Source: Paenibacillus sp. UNC499MF (GTDB lineage Bacteria > Bacillota > Bacilli > Paenibacillales > NBRC-103111). From it: DNA of 64,000 bases. Both the position numbers and the translations under genes were made by a program. Below the pieces are notes generated by a model. The model had not been told where the DNA came from, ran no database searches, and saw only the letters and a list, made by a program, of their open reading frames with translations. How positions within the stretch are numbered: the stretch's first letter is position 1; every line of letters begins with the position of its first letter. The stretch covers positions 263,178 to 327,177 of the forward strand of contig NZ_FNVF01000002.1 of the NCBI RefSeq assembly GCF_900107975.1, in the 5' to 3' direction. Of the stretch, positions 8,052 through 17,465 are shown in pieces.

Positions 8052-9019
8052 TGGAAGAAATCCGGAAAACAATAGCGCAGACCATTCTGTCCCAAAAAAA
8101 CGACTGGCGGTTCCCCGACGGAGAAGGATTATCCCAGCGCACGCTTGACTGCAGACAGCTCTGCATGATGGAGGTGCTTAAATGGAAAGGCGAGCGGCAG
8201 CTGACGCCCGTTTTCCTGAACGCCTTCGACTGCGAGTCGAACGGACTCCTGCTGAGGCGCAGCGAACCCGAGCCGGGGAGAGGCTGGAGGCTGACGAAGT
8301 ATTCCCCTTTGAATACGGAGGGGCTGTATCCTCTGATTGATTCCGTCTTCGATCACGAAGGCTATTGTCTGCTGTTTTACAACGCGAAGGAGGCCGTTTT
8401 TTCTTCGTATTACGGGAAGCACGATATCGTTCATTGGTCGCTGCTGGTTGATTATGACGAGGCGGGGGTGACCCTGGTCGACGACGAAGGAGCCCCGGCT
8501 TTTTTTAACGGTTATATCGGCAAAATTCCCTGGGAAACGCTGATGAGCGCCCATGCGGGCTCGGAGAAGGGCGGTGTCGCGATACTTGGGCGCCGGGCGG
8601 GGTATGCGAAGACTTGGGAGGAAGAATTCCTCTCCCTGGTTCAGGCTTCGGTACACAATATGGTCGATCGGCAGGGACTTAAGAATCTGGAGAACTTCGT
8701 GAAGGCGGTCGGGGAAAGTCAGCCGGAAGCGCTGATTCCCATGCTGGAAACGCTGGAATTCGACATTCACTATTTCCGCCGGCTGAGAGAGTTGTGGAAA
8801 ACGGCCGTGGAGAACGGGACCGTACCGGACCGGTACAAAGCCTCCGGCTGGGTGGAGGAGCTCGTTTACGTCTGTAAATCATGGTCGCTCGTTATGGGAG
8901 TTTTGGCCAAGTGGAAAAGGCAGCCGGATAAAGACTATTCGGCCAAGCTAACCGATTACCTCGGGCAAGCCCTTGAGAGCGAAAAAGGGTTTTACCGGGA
9001 GCTACGACATCTGGTATGA
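8051..9019 (+). CDS. BtrH-like/papain-fold putative acyltransferase or peptidase
   Basis: A 322-residue protein starting with TAATG overlap on the previous stop. The N-terminal half has an early cysteine region (TLDCRQLCMMEVLKWKG) and later a histidine-aspartate pair (GKHDIVHWSLLVDYDEAGVTLVDDEG). This is the layout seen in C39-like or butirosin BtrH N-terminal domains. BtrH moves an acyl group from a carrier protein to an aminoglycoside. The C-terminal half is helical and I do not recognise it. If the similarity holds, the protein could hand the finished acyl chain from a carrier protein to an amine or sugar. The family assignment is tentative. Confidence 0.55.
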   Translation: MEEIRKTIAQTILSQKNDWRFPDGEGLSQRTLDCRQLCMMEVLKWKGERQLTPVFLNAFDCESNGLLLRRSEPEPGRGWRLTKYSPLNTEGLYPLIDSVFDHEGYCLLFYNAKEAVFSSYYGKHDIVHWSLLVDYDEAGVTLVDDEGAPAFFNGYIGKIPWETLMSAHAGSEKGGVAILGRRAGYAKTWEEEFLSLVQASVHNMVDRQGLKNLENFVKAVGESQPEALIPMLETLEFDIHYFRRLRELWKTAVENGTVPDRYKASGWVEELVYVCKSWSLVMGVLAKWKRQPDKDYSAKLTDYLGQALESEKGFYRELRHLV

Positions 9020-9027
9020 GGTGAATC

Positions 9028-10125
9028 ATGAAAGAGGAGTTCAAACGGATTGCGGACACGGTCGTCAGCCATTCTCTGAGACTTCTACCGGGAGAAAAAG
9101 TGGTAGTCAAAGTCCGCGGAGACGCGGCGGATTTGACCGAAAGCCTGATCGCGCGCATTTATGAAGCCGGAGCGGTGCCGTTTTTGCAGACAACGGGTGT
9201 CGAGGAGCTTAAATGGCTTTTAGCGGGAGCTTCCGAGGAGCAGATCCGCCTGTGGGCGAAGCATGACCTGGGCCTTATCGAAGGTATGGACGCGTATATC
9301 GGGATTCACTCGGAGGAAAACAGCTTCGAAATGGAAGATACGGATGAGACGCGCTACGGTCATTACGTCAAGCATTACCTCCAGCCCCTGACAATGACCA
9401 TGGCAGCCAGGCCCAAATGGGTGCTGCTGCGCTATCCTACCCGGGGAATGGCCCAGCAGGCGGGCATCGGCACATCGAAGCTCCGGCAAATTTACGCCTC
9501 GTCCTGCCTGATGGATTACAGGGGGCTCCAAGAAAAGGCGGAGCCGCTCCGGAAGCTGCTCGAACGGACCGGCCGTATCCGTATCGTCTCGCCCGGGACG
9601 GACTTGTCTTTCTCCGTGAAAGGCATGCCCTCTTTCCTGTGCGACGGCCGCTACAACCTTCCCGACGGGGAGCTGTTTACGGCACCGGTGACCGGCTCGG
9701 CGGAAGGCCGGATCACGTTCAATGTGCCGACAAGCTGCATGGGCAAAACGTTCGATTCCGTCGCGCTGACGTTCAGGCAGGGCAGAGTGACCGAATGGTC
9801 GGCGGACGATACCGAAGCGCTGAGCGCTGTTTTAAAGACGGATGAGGGAGCTTCGCGTCCGGGCGAATTCGGCATCGGGCTGAATCCCCATATCCGCCGG
9901 CCTATGCGCAGCCTGCTGTTCGACGAGAAGATGGCGGGCAGCATCCATCTTGCCTTGGGACAAGCGTATGAGATGGCCGACAACGGGAACACATCGGTTC
10001 TGCACTGGGACCTTGTTTTATGTCAGCTGGAAGCCTATGGAGGCGGGGAGCTTTATTTTGACGATGTACTGATCCGTAAGAACGGTTATTTCGTTGTGCA
10101 AGAACTGGAACCTTTAAATCCATGA
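9028..10125 (+). CDS. M29-family aminopeptidase-like metallopeptidase
   Basis: A 365-residue relative of thermophilic aminopeptidases (AmpS/PepS, family M29). Expected metal-binding regions are visible: the glutamate in PDGELFTAP, the second in PGEFGIGLNP, the histidine in AGSIHLALGQAY, and the histidine-aspartate in SVLHWDLV. These enzymes remove N-terminal residues from peptides. In a biosynthetic cluster this one may trim an aminoacyl protecting group or cleave an amide, which would fit next to a BtrH-like acyltransferase. The start follows GAGGTGA. It lies 16 bases before the glycosyltransferase. Confidence 0.83.
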   Translation: MKEEFKRIADTVVSHSLRLLPGEKVVVKVRGDAADLTESLIARIYEAGAVPFLQTTGVEELKWLLAGASEEQIRLWAKHDLGLIEGMDAYIGIHSEENSFEMEDTDETRYGHYVKHYLQPLTMTMAARPKWVLLRYPTRGMAQQAGIGTSKLRQIYASSCLMDYRGLQEKAEPLRKLLERTGRIRIVSPGTDLSFSVKGMPSFLCDGRYNLPDGELFTAPVTGSAEGRITFNVPTSCMGKTFDSVALTFRQGRVTEWSADDTEALSAVLKTDEGASRPGEFGIGLNPHIRRPMRSLLFDEKMAGSIHLALGQAYEMADNGNTSVLHWDLVLCQLEAYGGGELYFDDVLIRKNGYFVVQELEPLNP

Positions 10126-10141
10126 GCGGGGAGGGAAGCGG

Positions 10142-11302
10142 ATGGCTCACCTGTTTATCGCGGTTCAGAGGGTTCTGGGCCATGTCATCCCGGCCTTGGC
10201 CATCGGACAGCAGCTTAAGAAGAAGGGGCACGAGGTCACGCTGGTTACACACCCGGCCAATGAGGAGCTGGCTGTGCGCGCGGGACTCGCCTTCCTGCCG
10301 GCGGAATGGGGGAAATTCCCGGAGAAGTTTATCTATGAGCAGGCTATGGAGATAGACGCGCTGCTCTCCGGCAGGGAAATCGACTGGATGATTTGCGATT
10401 CTTCCCAGGCGGCCCCCGCTTATGCGGCGGAGAGAAGAGGAATTCCCTGGATCAGCCTGCAAACGACGGTTCCTTATCCCGAAGAATCGCTTCCGGGCAG
10501 CCAAACCGTCTTTAGCCGGCTGAGGAAAAGCTACGCGCGGGAACTGAACGGCGTCAGGCTCAGACTGGGACTTCCGCCGCTTGCCGATGACAGGAGAACG
10601 CGGGGAGACCTCGCGGGGCTGTCTCCCCGGCTTCATCTGGTCAACGTCCATGACTTGCTGTATCCGGAGGAGGGCGGCATTCCCGGGCAGTCCGTGTTTA
10701 CAGGGAACTGCACGCTGGAGCCGGAGAACCGCGGAACCGCGGCTTTGCGGTTAGAGCCGGAGCTGCCTCCCGGACGGCCCACTGTTCTCGTCTGCGCTTC
10801 CTCGACCGGGCGGCATGATTCCAGGGAAGTCATGAACCGTTACATCCGGGCGGCCGTCAGTTTGTCGGAGGAGAATTCTTTTAACCTGCTCGTTGCGGAA
10901 CATAAGCCGTACGAAGGGAAGAGGCCACTGCCTCCCCATGTCCGCTGGATAACGGCTTATCCCAATCACGATCTTCTGCTGCCCCTTGCGGACGCCGTCA
11001 TTACGCACGGAGGCTGCGGCACCGTACAGTCCGTCATGAGTTACGGCGTCCCTATGATAGTGATTCCCCTCGCGTCCGATCAGCATCTTCTGGCCCGGAC
11101 CTGCGAGCGCCTCGGAATCGCCCTGACAGTCGGTCCCGAGGAAGCGGGACGCGGGCGGATCGGTCCAGCCCTGCGGAGTCTGCTGGCGGACGGAAACCCG
11201 TACAGGCCGCGGGCCAAGGAACTTGCGGCGATTATGAGACGGGACAGCCCCAACGAAACGGCCGTCCGCGCCATCGAACAAGTTCTGCAAAATAATTCGT
11301 AA
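10142..11302 (+). CDS. GT1 (UGT/MGT-type) glycosyltransferase
   Basis: A 386-residue GT-B glycosyltransferase of the MGT/UGT type. The C-terminal donor-binding signature is clear: ITHGGCGTVQSVMSYGVP followed by PLASDQHLLA. The N-terminal acceptor domain begins AVQRVLGHVIPALAIGQQL. It is expected to attach a nucleotide-activated sugar to the cluster product. No dTDP-sugar genes are in the window, so the donor may come from general metabolism or from genes left of it. A GGAGGG site precedes the start. Confidence 0.88.
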   Translation: MAHLFIAVQRVLGHVIPALAIGQQLKKKGHEVTLVTHPANEELAVRAGLAFLPAEWGKFPEKFIYEQAMEIDALLSGREIDWMICDSSQAAPAYAAERRGIPWISLQTTVPYPEESLPGSQTVFSRLRKSYARELNGVRLRLGLPPLADDRRTRGDLAGLSPRLHLVNVHDLLYPEEGGIPGQSVFTGNCTLEPENRGTAALRLEPELPPGRPTVLVCASSTGRHDSREVMNRYIRAAVSLSEENSFNLLVAEHKPYEGKRPLPPHVRWITAYPNHDLLLPLADAVITHGGCGTVQSVMSYGVPMIVIPLASDQHLLARTCERLGIALTVGPEEAGRGRIGPALRSLLADGNPYRPRAKELAAIMRRDSPNETAVRAIEQVLQNNS

Positions 11303-11314
11303 AGGATGAAGCGC

Positions 11315-11548
11315 ATGTTGACCGGAGAAGCGGCACTGGAAGTCATTCAGAAAATCGGCGGGCTCGACAACGTGGAAATGGATACCAATTTTCTGGAAAA
11401 AGGGATAGATTCCGTTAAGGTCGTTGAAATTCTGATTGAGTTCGAAATGATGTTTAATATCGACGTTCTGGACGATCAGCTGAACCTGGACGAACTGTCG
11501 ACTCCCAAACGCATTCAGGACTACGTAAACGGAATTATCGCCAAGTAG
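11315..11548 (+). CDS. Acyl carrier protein 2
   Basis: A 77-residue carrier protein with the attachment site EKGIDSVKVVEI. The ATG at 11315 is preferred because AAAGGA lies 8 bases upstream. An in-frame ATG at 11306 lacks a suitable site. Its sequence differs clearly from the other two carrier proteins in the cluster, so the three probably have separate roles. It sits between the glycosyltransferase and an oxygenase-ligase-aminotransferase block. It may therefore receive a starter or side-chain unit activated by the ligase. Confidence 0.86.
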   Translation: MLTGEAALEVIQKIGGLDNVEMDTNFLEKGIDSVKVVEILIEFEMMFNIDVLDDQLNLDELSTPKRIQDYVNGIIAK

Positions 11549-11644
11549 CGCAGAGCGGCCAATAAAGCCGAGTAACTTCCCTTAGGGCCCTCTATGCTAA
11601 AGAAGAGAAGGGGAACGTACCCGATTATCGGGAGGAGGGACACA

Positions 11645-12436
11645 TTGAGGAAGGAAATCATGACGGGCGAAATGATGGAGCATTACAGGGAGAACGGTTT
11701 CGCGGTCATTCCCGGCGTATTTTCACCGGCGGAGGCGGAAGAAATCAAAGAGGCCCTGAAAGAAGTATGGACGCGGAGCATCCGCAGCCGCATGATTCTG
11801 CAAAGCCTCGTATTTCCGCTGGAAAGCTTATTCCCGCCTCTAAGGAATGTGCACCAGAGCCATGAGGTGCTGAGACGGTGCTCGCTCGATCCGAGAGCCT
11901 TCGGCGCGGCGGCCCGGCTGCTTGGGGAGAATGCGCTGCTTGTCGGAACGACGGGATTTTATAAATGTCCGGGAGCCAAGCAGCTGCCTCTGCACCAGGA
12001 CAATTACGACATCGGGGCCGAACCGGCTCCGGGCTGCGCGTTCTGGGTGTCCCTCGACGAGGCGTCACCCGAGAACGGCGGGCTTCGGATGGTTCCGGGC
12101 AGCCATCGCCTGGGACTGCTTAGACCGCGGCTTCCGGGCAGCCGTTCCACGTACGGGCAGTCGGTTCCGGTTCCCGAGCGTCACGCGGAGGTCGATCTTA
12201 CGACGAAGCCCGGAGACGTGGTGGTATTTAACGGCCACACCGTCCACGGCTCCCATGCGAACCGGACCCGGTACGGATTCCGAAATTCTCTCGTTATGCA
12301 TTTCGTCGGCGAAAGCGTCCGAAGTCTTTTCGTGCAGAACAGAGAGCTTCTCAATTCGGCCGGCGATAAAATATTCAAGCCCGTCAACAAGTCCCACAGC
12401 GTGAAAAGGTTGTTTCTAAACAAGGATTCCAACTAA
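11645..12436 (+). CDS. PhyH-family Fe(II)/2-oxoglutarate dioxygenase 5 (HQD)
   Basis: A fifth PhyH-type oxygenase, more distant from the four tandem copies. The iron ligands are intact: LPLHQDNYDIG for HxD and VVFNGHTVHGSHANRT for the distal histidine with arginine nearby. The TTG at 11645 follows GGAGGAGGGA. An ATG at 11660 (MTGEMMEHY) with GAGGAAGGA upstream is an equally good start, and an ATG at 11594 would add an unlikely basic leader. The family opening VIPGVFSPAEAEEI matches classical members. Its partners on both sides are a carrier protein and an acyl ligase. Confidence 0.86.
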   Translation: MRKEIMTGEMMEHYRENGFAVIPGVFSPAEAEEIKEALKEVWTRSIRSRMILQSLVFPLESLFPPLRNVHQSHEVLRRCSLDPRAFGAAARLLGENALLVGTTGFYKCPGAKQLPLHQDNYDIGAEPAPGCAFWVSLDEASPENGGLRMVPGSHRLGLLRPRLPGSRSTYGQSVPVPERHAEVDLTTKPGDVVVFNGHTVHGSHANRTRYGFRNSLVMHFVGESVRSLFVQNRELLNSAGDKIFKPVNKSHSVKRLFLNKDSN

Positions 12437-12451
12437 ACGGGAGGAGCGGGG

Positions 12452-13885
12452 ATGGATGCAAAGTTATTTTTCCGTCAGCTATCTGACCATTCTGGCCTAT
12501 GCGCAGTGGATGGAACACATGAAATCTCCTACAGCCGGATAACGGAGCTTGCGCAAATTCATGCGGGGATGCTGGAAACAGCCGGCCTTGGAGCCGACCC
12601 AATCCGCGGACAGCGGGCCGTCGCGGTCGATATTTCGATCGGCTGGAGAGCGATTCCGCTGTTCCTGGCGGCGCTGCGGCAGAAGGTAACCCTCGTTCCG
12701 GTCGATCCCGCCAGAAACCCCGGCTTGACCGACAAGGTGCTGGGCTGGATCGCCCCGGACTCCTACATCACACCGGCGCTTGTAAACGAAGACGGCGTGA
12801 TTCGCTCGGGGCTTCAGCGGGCAGCGGCCGCACCCAGGGAAGAGCTGCGGGACGTGGCGGCCGTCCTGTACACGTCGGGAACGACCGGCCGGCCCAAAGG
12901 CGTCATGCTGACCTACGACAACATTTGGTCGAACGTCGGCAGTATCCTGGGCTACTTTAAGCCGGACCGGGAGGACAGGCTCTATTTGTTCCGGCCGCTT
13001 ACGTACGCTTCGGCCCTTACGGGCGAGCTGCTGCCGTCTTTATTCCGGGGAGCGGCCGTCTATTTCCGGCCCCCGGATACGAACCCGCTGAGCACCATGA
13101 AGAGCATCCGGCAGGACGGCATTACTATTCTCGGCACAACGCCGACGGTTGCCGCCACGTTCGCCCGTTTCCGCAAACGGTACGATTTCGGAAGTCTGCG
13201 CGTCCTCATGCTGAGCGGGGAATGCCTGACCGTCAGGCAGGCGGAGCTCATTGCCGAGGCGTTCCCGGACGCGGCCGTCTGGAACGCTTACGGGCTTACC
13301 GAGGCTTCGCCCCGGATCAGCTGCCTGACCGAAACGGGAGCCTTCCTGGAGCGGAAGGGCTGTGTCGGCAAACCTCTCGCAGGCGTCGAGGTGGAGGTGC
13401 GGGTGGAAGAAGCGGAGGGAAGGACGGCCGCGGACGGCGAGGAGGGTGTTTTGTACGTGCGGGGGCCTAATGTCATGAAGGGCTATTACGGCGACCCGGC
13501 AGCGACCTCTTCTAAAATCAGGGGCGGCTGGCTGAGGACGGGCGACCGCGCCGCGATCCGGAAAGGCGAGATTTACATTCTCGGCAGAGCCGATTCCCTG
13601 ATCATCCGCGGGGGAGTCAATATGGACCCGAGCGAGATCGAAAGCGAGCTGATGAAGCTCGGGGGAATCAAGGAAGCGCTCGTTTTTGCGGACAGTTCCG
13701 AAGGCCGGACGAGAGTTCATGCCTGGATTACCTGTGAGCAAGGGATCCCGATGAAACAAATCCGTTCGAGAATTATTCACGAGATCAAAGATTCCCGCCT
13801 CTGGCCGGATGTGATCGAACTGAAGGAGGAGCTTCCGAAGACGGCCAGCGGTAAACTGATCCGTCCAATTCAATCTTTGAGGTGA
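12452..13885 (+). CDS. AMP-forming acyl ligase (ANL superfamily)
   Basis: A 477-residue stand-alone adenylate-forming enzyme. Core motifs are all present: LYTSGTTGRPKGVM (A3), NAYGLTEASPR (A5), GGWLRTGD (A7), LIIRGGVNMDPSEIE (A8) and the C-terminal lysine in LPKTASGKLIR (A10). It activates a carboxylic acid as the adenylate and passes it to CoA or to a carrier protein. Within this cluster it is the likely loader of a starter or side-chain acid onto one of the carrier proteins. The substrate cannot be predicted confidently by eye. Confidence 0.88.
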   Translation: MDAKLFFRQLSDHSGLCAVDGTHEISYSRITELAQIHAGMLETAGLGADPIRGQRAVAVDISIGWRAIPLFLAALRQKVTLVPVDPARNPGLTDKVLGWIAPDSYITPALVNEDGVIRSGLQRAAAAPREELRDVAAVLYTSGTTGRPKGVMLTYDNIWSNVGSILGYFKPDREDRLYLFRPLTYASALTGELLPSLFRGAAVYFRPPDTNPLSTMKSIRQDGITILGTTPTVAATFARFRKRYDFGSLRVLMLSGECLTVRQAELIAEAFPDAAVWNAYGLTEASPRISCLTETGAFLERKGCVGKPLAGVEVEVRVEEAEGRTAADGEEGVLYVRGPNVMKGYYGDPAATSSKIRGGWLRTGDRAAIRKGEIYILGRADSLIIRGGVNMDPSEIESELMKLGGIKEALVFADSSEGRTRVHAWITCEQGIPMKQIRSRIIHEIKDSRLWPDVIELKEELPKTASGKLIRPIQSLR

Positions 13886-13889
13886 GTTC

Positions 13890-15215
13890 ATGGAAAAAAG
13901 CTATCCGGTCGTCCATCCGTTTACTTGGATGCCTCCCAGCGGCACGCTTACGACGGACACCTGGCTTGGGCAGGTAACTTGTCTGGAGCGGGGGGACGGT
14001 TCCTGGGTGTACGACACGCAGGGCAAAGCCTATCTGTACACGACTACGGCGGTTCCCACGGTGGGGCTTTCCAACTGGCGGGTTATCCAGGCGATGAAGG
14101 AACAGATGGAGCGCTTAAGCTTCGCGTCGACCTGCGCCCAGACGCACGATCTCGTCGAGCCTCTGGCGGACAAACTGCTCCGCCTCTGCGGCAGCCGGTA
14201 CGCCAAGGTGTTTTTTACGAACGACGGGTCGGGGGCCGTGGAAACGGCCATGCGCCTCATCCGGCAGCATTTCATCTCCCGCGGGGAGGCGAAGCGGGAC
14301 AAGTTTATTTCGTTTGACGGAAATTTTCACGGAACCACCTACGGCTCCGGTTCGGTTACCCATCTGGGCATCCGCGAGATGTTCGGCAGGGGCCTGGAGG
14401 ATTGCTTGTGCGCCCCGGCGCCTAATTTGTACCGGCCTCCGGCGGCGGCTTTTACTCCCGAAAGTGCGGCGGACTTCTGTCTGAAGGAGCTGGAGCGCCT
14501 GATCGGGGAAGCGGGACCCGAGACGATTGCCGCCGTTCTTGTGGAGCCGATTCAGGCGGTGAACGGAGTCGTTCTTATGCCGGAGACGTTTTTTTCACAG
14601 GTCAGGACTTTGACGCGGCAATACGGTATCGCTGTGATATCGGATGAGGTTACAACGGGGCTGGGCAGAACCGGACACTGGTCCTTGAGTGAGAAATACG
14701 GGCTGGAGCCGGATATTCTCGCCGTATCCAAAGGATTGACCGGTGGTTATTTTCCGATGGGGGCCGTGCTGATGTCGGACGAACTCGATGAGAGTTTATT
14801 CGGAAACGGAGGCATCCTTCTCCACGGCTCGACGCAGTGCGGTCATCCGGTCGGCTGCGCGGCGGCGCTGCAGGTGCTGGAAATCATCGAGCAGGAAGGT
14901 TTGCTGGACCACGCGGCCGTACGCGGCCAGGGGATTCTGGATGACTTTGCGGCCGCGCTGGCCGGCCATCCGAATGTGGGCGATATCCGGGGAATGGGCT
15001 TGATGCTTGCGATTGAATTTGTGAAGGACAAAGCGACCAAAGAACCGGTCGATTTCGAATGGGGACGCCGGTTATCCGGGCATCTCCATGACGAAGGCAT
15101 AATGGGCAATTATTTCAACGGCATTCTTCTTATGTACCCTCCCCTGAATATCAGCGGGGAAGAATGCGACTTTCTCGTTCATGGGGTGACGAGAGCATTA
15201 CGGCGAATGAGGTGA
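13890..15215 (+). CDS. Class III PLP-dependent aminotransferase
   Basis: A 441-residue fold-type I aminotransferase. The PLP lysine is in LAVSKGLTGGYFPMG. The phosphate-binding and aromatic regions (FTNDGSGAVETAMRL, FDGNFHGTTYG) and the aspartate of VISDEVTTGLGRTG are present. Relatives act on omega-amino acids, aminoaldehydes or acyl-carrier-bound ketones. The gene follows the acyl ligase within 5 bases, so the pair may prepare an amino-acyl unit. A ketone or aldehyde made by the oxygenases is another possible substrate. Confidence 0.87.
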   Translation: MEKSYPVVHPFTWMPPSGTLTTDTWLGQVTCLERGDGSWVYDTQGKAYLYTTTAVPTVGLSNWRVIQAMKEQMERLSFASTCAQTHDLVEPLADKLLRLCGSRYAKVFFTNDGSGAVETAMRLIRQHFISRGEAKRDKFISFDGNFHGTTYGSGSVTHLGIREMFGRGLEDCLCAPAPNLYRPPAAAFTPESAADFCLKELERLIGEAGPETIAAVLVEPIQAVNGVVLMPETFFSQVRTLTRQYGIAVISDEVTTGLGRTGHWSLSEKYGLEPDILAVSKGLTGGYFPMGAVLMSDELDESLFGNGGILLHGSTQCGHPVGCAAALQVLEIIEQEGLLDHAAVRGQGILDDFAAALAGHPNVGDIRGMGLMLAIEFVKDKATKEPVDFEWGRRLSGHLHDEGIMGNYFNGILLMYPPLNISGEECDFLVHGVTRALRRMR

Positions 15216-15220
15216 GGATA

Positions 15221-15973
15221 GTGGCGGCAAAAGAGCACTGGCACGACTTTTTCGGGAAAGATTATCTGCTTTTCTCGGAAGTGATTCTGAATGAAGAGCG
15301 TACCCGCTTCGAAACCGGACAGCTTCTGTCCCTGCTGAATCTGCCGGAAGGCGCGTCTATTCTCGACTTGGGCTGCGGGCAGGGCAGGATCAGCGTTCCT
15401 CTCGCACTGCGGGGGTACAAAGTGACCGGTATCGACGCGTCGGATACGCTGCTGGATGAGGCGCGGCGGCGGGCCCGGGCATCCGGAGCGGAAGCGGTAT
15501 TCAAGTCTCTGGATATGAGAGAGCTTCATTTCGCGGAGACATTCGATGCGGTTCTTAATCTCGGCACGGCGTTCGGCTATCTGGAAAACGAAGAAGAGAA
15601 TCAGGATATTCTGCATCGTGTCTACCGCGCTCTGAAACCGGGCGGGCAAGTGATTCAGGAAACGGAAAACCGGGATTTCAAGCTTCTATACAGCGCGAAA
15701 AAGACGTGGGATATGATGAACGGCTGTCCCGTATGGTCGCAGCGTGAATTCGACAGCGTAACCGGCAGATGGAACGAAGAGATGAGCTGGTTTGACGACG
15801 GCAAACTCAAGTCGTCCCGGCTGAACCTTCGTCTGTACACGGCCGCCGAGCTGCTGCTGCTGCACAGAAACGCGGGACTCGGCGTCAAAGGCGTTTACGG
15901 AGGCTTCGATCTGTCTCCGCTTACGGCCTCAAGTCCCCGGATGCTGCTCCATCTGGAGAAAAAAACGGATTAA
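15221..15973 (+). CDS. SAM-dependent methyltransferase 1 (class I)
   Basis: About 250 residues with the motif I SAM loop ILDLGCGQGRISVPLAL, an acidic ribose-binding residue in VTGIDASD and the downstream FDAVLNLGTAFGY. The GTG at 15221 is chosen because GAGGTGAGG precedes it and it lies just after the aminotransferase stop. An earlier in-frame ATG at 15164 would overlap that gene by about 50 bases. It probably methylates an oxygen or nitrogen on the product. The acceptor is unknown. Confidence 0.84.
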   Translation: MAAKEHWHDFFGKDYLLFSEVILNEERTRFETGQLLSLLNLPEGASILDLGCGQGRISVPLALRGYKVTGIDASDTLLDEARRRARASGAEAVFKSLDMRELHFAETFDAVLNLGTAFGYLENEEENQDILHRVYRALKPGGQVIQETENRDFKLLYSAKKTWDMMNGCPVWSQREFDSVTGRWNEEMSWFDDGKLKSSRLNLRLYTAAELLLLHRNAGLGVKGVYGGFDLSPLTASSPRMLLHLEKKTD

Positions 15974-15990
15974 TTCAGGGAGGGTTCCAG

Positions 15991-16353
15991 ATGGAAACCG
16001 AAAATAAACACAAGCTCATTAAATGGGAAGAAATGAACTGGGAGCCGGGCATCTACGAAAATACCGAAATGAGCTACCTGTATGAAGACGAACAGGGCCG
16101 GTTGTGCTTTCTCGTTAAACTTCATCCAGGAAGCTTCATCCCCATGCACGACCACCCGAGAAGAGAATTCGCCTATCTCATCAAAGGCGATCTTATTTTA
16201 AACGAGAGTGAAGTAATGAAGGAAGGCGATTTTCTTACGGCGGGTCTGGCGGAGTCCCATGACGTCCGCACCGAGAACGGGGCCTTGTTGTACGTCTTTA
16301 TCGATTATCATGTGATCCGACAGCGGATCGTTGAGATCGAGACCACATCGTAA
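15991..16353 (+). CDS. Small cupin-domain protein
   Basis: A 120-residue single cupin. Motif 1 is visible as PMHDHPRREFAYLIKGDL, with two histidines and a glutamate as metal ligands. Motif 2 is weaker, around FLTAGLAESHDV, with one histidine. Small cupins in biosynthetic clusters can be cyclases, isomerases, dioxygenases or sugar epimerase-like enzymes. This one sits between two methyltransferases in the same operon. No specific reaction can be assigned. Confidence 0.78.
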   Translation: METENKHKLIKWEEMNWEPGIYENTEMSYLYEDEQGRLCFLVKLHPGSFIPMHDHPRREFAYLIKGDLILNESEVMKEGDFLTAGLAESHDVRTENGALLYVFIDYHVIRQRIVEIETTS

Positions 16354-16370
16354 GGCTGGGAGGAACAAGG

Positions 16371-17462
16371 GTGAGTGGTGTTACGACCGTTAAGACGGCT
16401 TTGTTTAACGAAACTTATCATGCGGCCTATGAATATGTATCGGATTTTACGGCTTTTACCCTGTTGGGGGCCCTAAGGGCGGGGGGCATCAGTCTTAACG
16501 AACCGGTGCGAGAGAGCGGACTGCATGCTCTGATCGCTTGTGAGGAGCAGAACAGGCCGCTGTTGAACTGGGCCATTCATTTTTTGGAGCAGCAGGAGTT
16601 CGTCCGGAGGACAACCGGGCCGGAGGGTGCGGCGGTGCTGGAGCTGACTCCCAAAGGCCGGGACTGGACTAATCGGGGAAACCCGTTCCCGGCCGTACAC
16701 GTGGCTCCCTCTCTGAAGCTTATCGAATACGCGGGGACATTCTGGCTGGAGTCCGTCCGGGGAGAAATTGAGCCCCGGCACAGGCTGTTTAACCGCGAAG
16801 GCATCGCCCTGTGGGAAGTGTATTTCCACAATGCGCATGACTTGTACGCGGTCCACAACCAGTGGGCGGCCGAAGAGCTGGCGGACCTGCTTCCCGCGGA
16901 ACCGTGCACAATTCTGGAGCTAGGTACCGGTTTCGGTTCGGCAACACGCGCTCTGCTGACGGAAATCCGCCTCCGGTCGAAGTCCGTTGAGGAGTACACC
17001 GTGTCGGACGTCAGCAGACTCCTCACGACGAAAGCCGGGAGGATGCTCGAGGGAGAGCTTCCTCCGCATAAGCTCCGCCAGGTGACGCTGGATATCAACG
17101 AGGTGAAGAGCGGCGGGGAGACGTACGATTTTATTTACGCCGTCAATGTGATGCACTGTGCGGAGGATCTGGCTCTTTCACTGGACGCGCTGCGCCGGCT
17201 GCTGAAACCGGGGGGAACGATCGTGCTGTCCGAATGTGTGAGGGAGCATTACCGGTCCAGGCTGCATCAGGAATTTATTTTCTCGCTGCTGCCCGATTTT
17301 AAGCCGGTCGGGGGAGCGGACGGAGACGTGTCCTGTTTCGGGTTTCTCCGGCCGGAGGACTGGCGGGATGTCATGCAAGCCGCGGGCTACCGGGACATCT
17401 GCGTCAAAGTGAACGAGGGGCCTGTCCGCGGCGCGATTATAACCGGAAGCCGGGAGGATTAG
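16371..17462 (+). CDS. SAM-dependent methyltransferase 2 with N-terminal helical domain
   Basis: A 363-residue methyltransferase with a GTG start behind GGAGGAAC. The N-terminal about 160 residues are helical and resemble the winged-helix dimerisation region of O-methyltransferases. The catalytic domain has ILELGTGFGSATRALL (motif I) and the LKPGGTIVLSEC strand. It would be the second tailoring methyltransferase of the cluster. Similar two-domain proteins occur in polyketide and peptide pathways. The acceptor is unknown. It ends 3 bases before the AraC-type regulator. Confidence 0.8.
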   Translation: MSGVTTVKTALFNETYHAAYEYVSDFTAFTLLGALRAGGISLNEPVRESGLHALIACEEQNRPLLNWAIHFLEQQEFVRRTTGPEGAAVLELTPKGRDWTNRGNPFPAVHVAPSLKLIEYAGTFWLESVRGEIEPRHRLFNREGIALWEVYFHNAHDLYAVHNQWAAEELADLLPAEPCTILELGTGFGSATRALLTEIRLRSKSVEEYTVSDVSRLLTTKAGRMLEGELPPHKLRQVTLDINEVKSGGETYDFIYAVNVMHCAEDLALSLDALRRLLKPGGTIVLSECVREHYRSRLHQEFIFSLLPDFKPVGGADGDVSCFGFLRPEDWRDVMQAAGYRDICVKVNEGPVRGAIITGSRED

Positions 17463-17465
17463 CCT

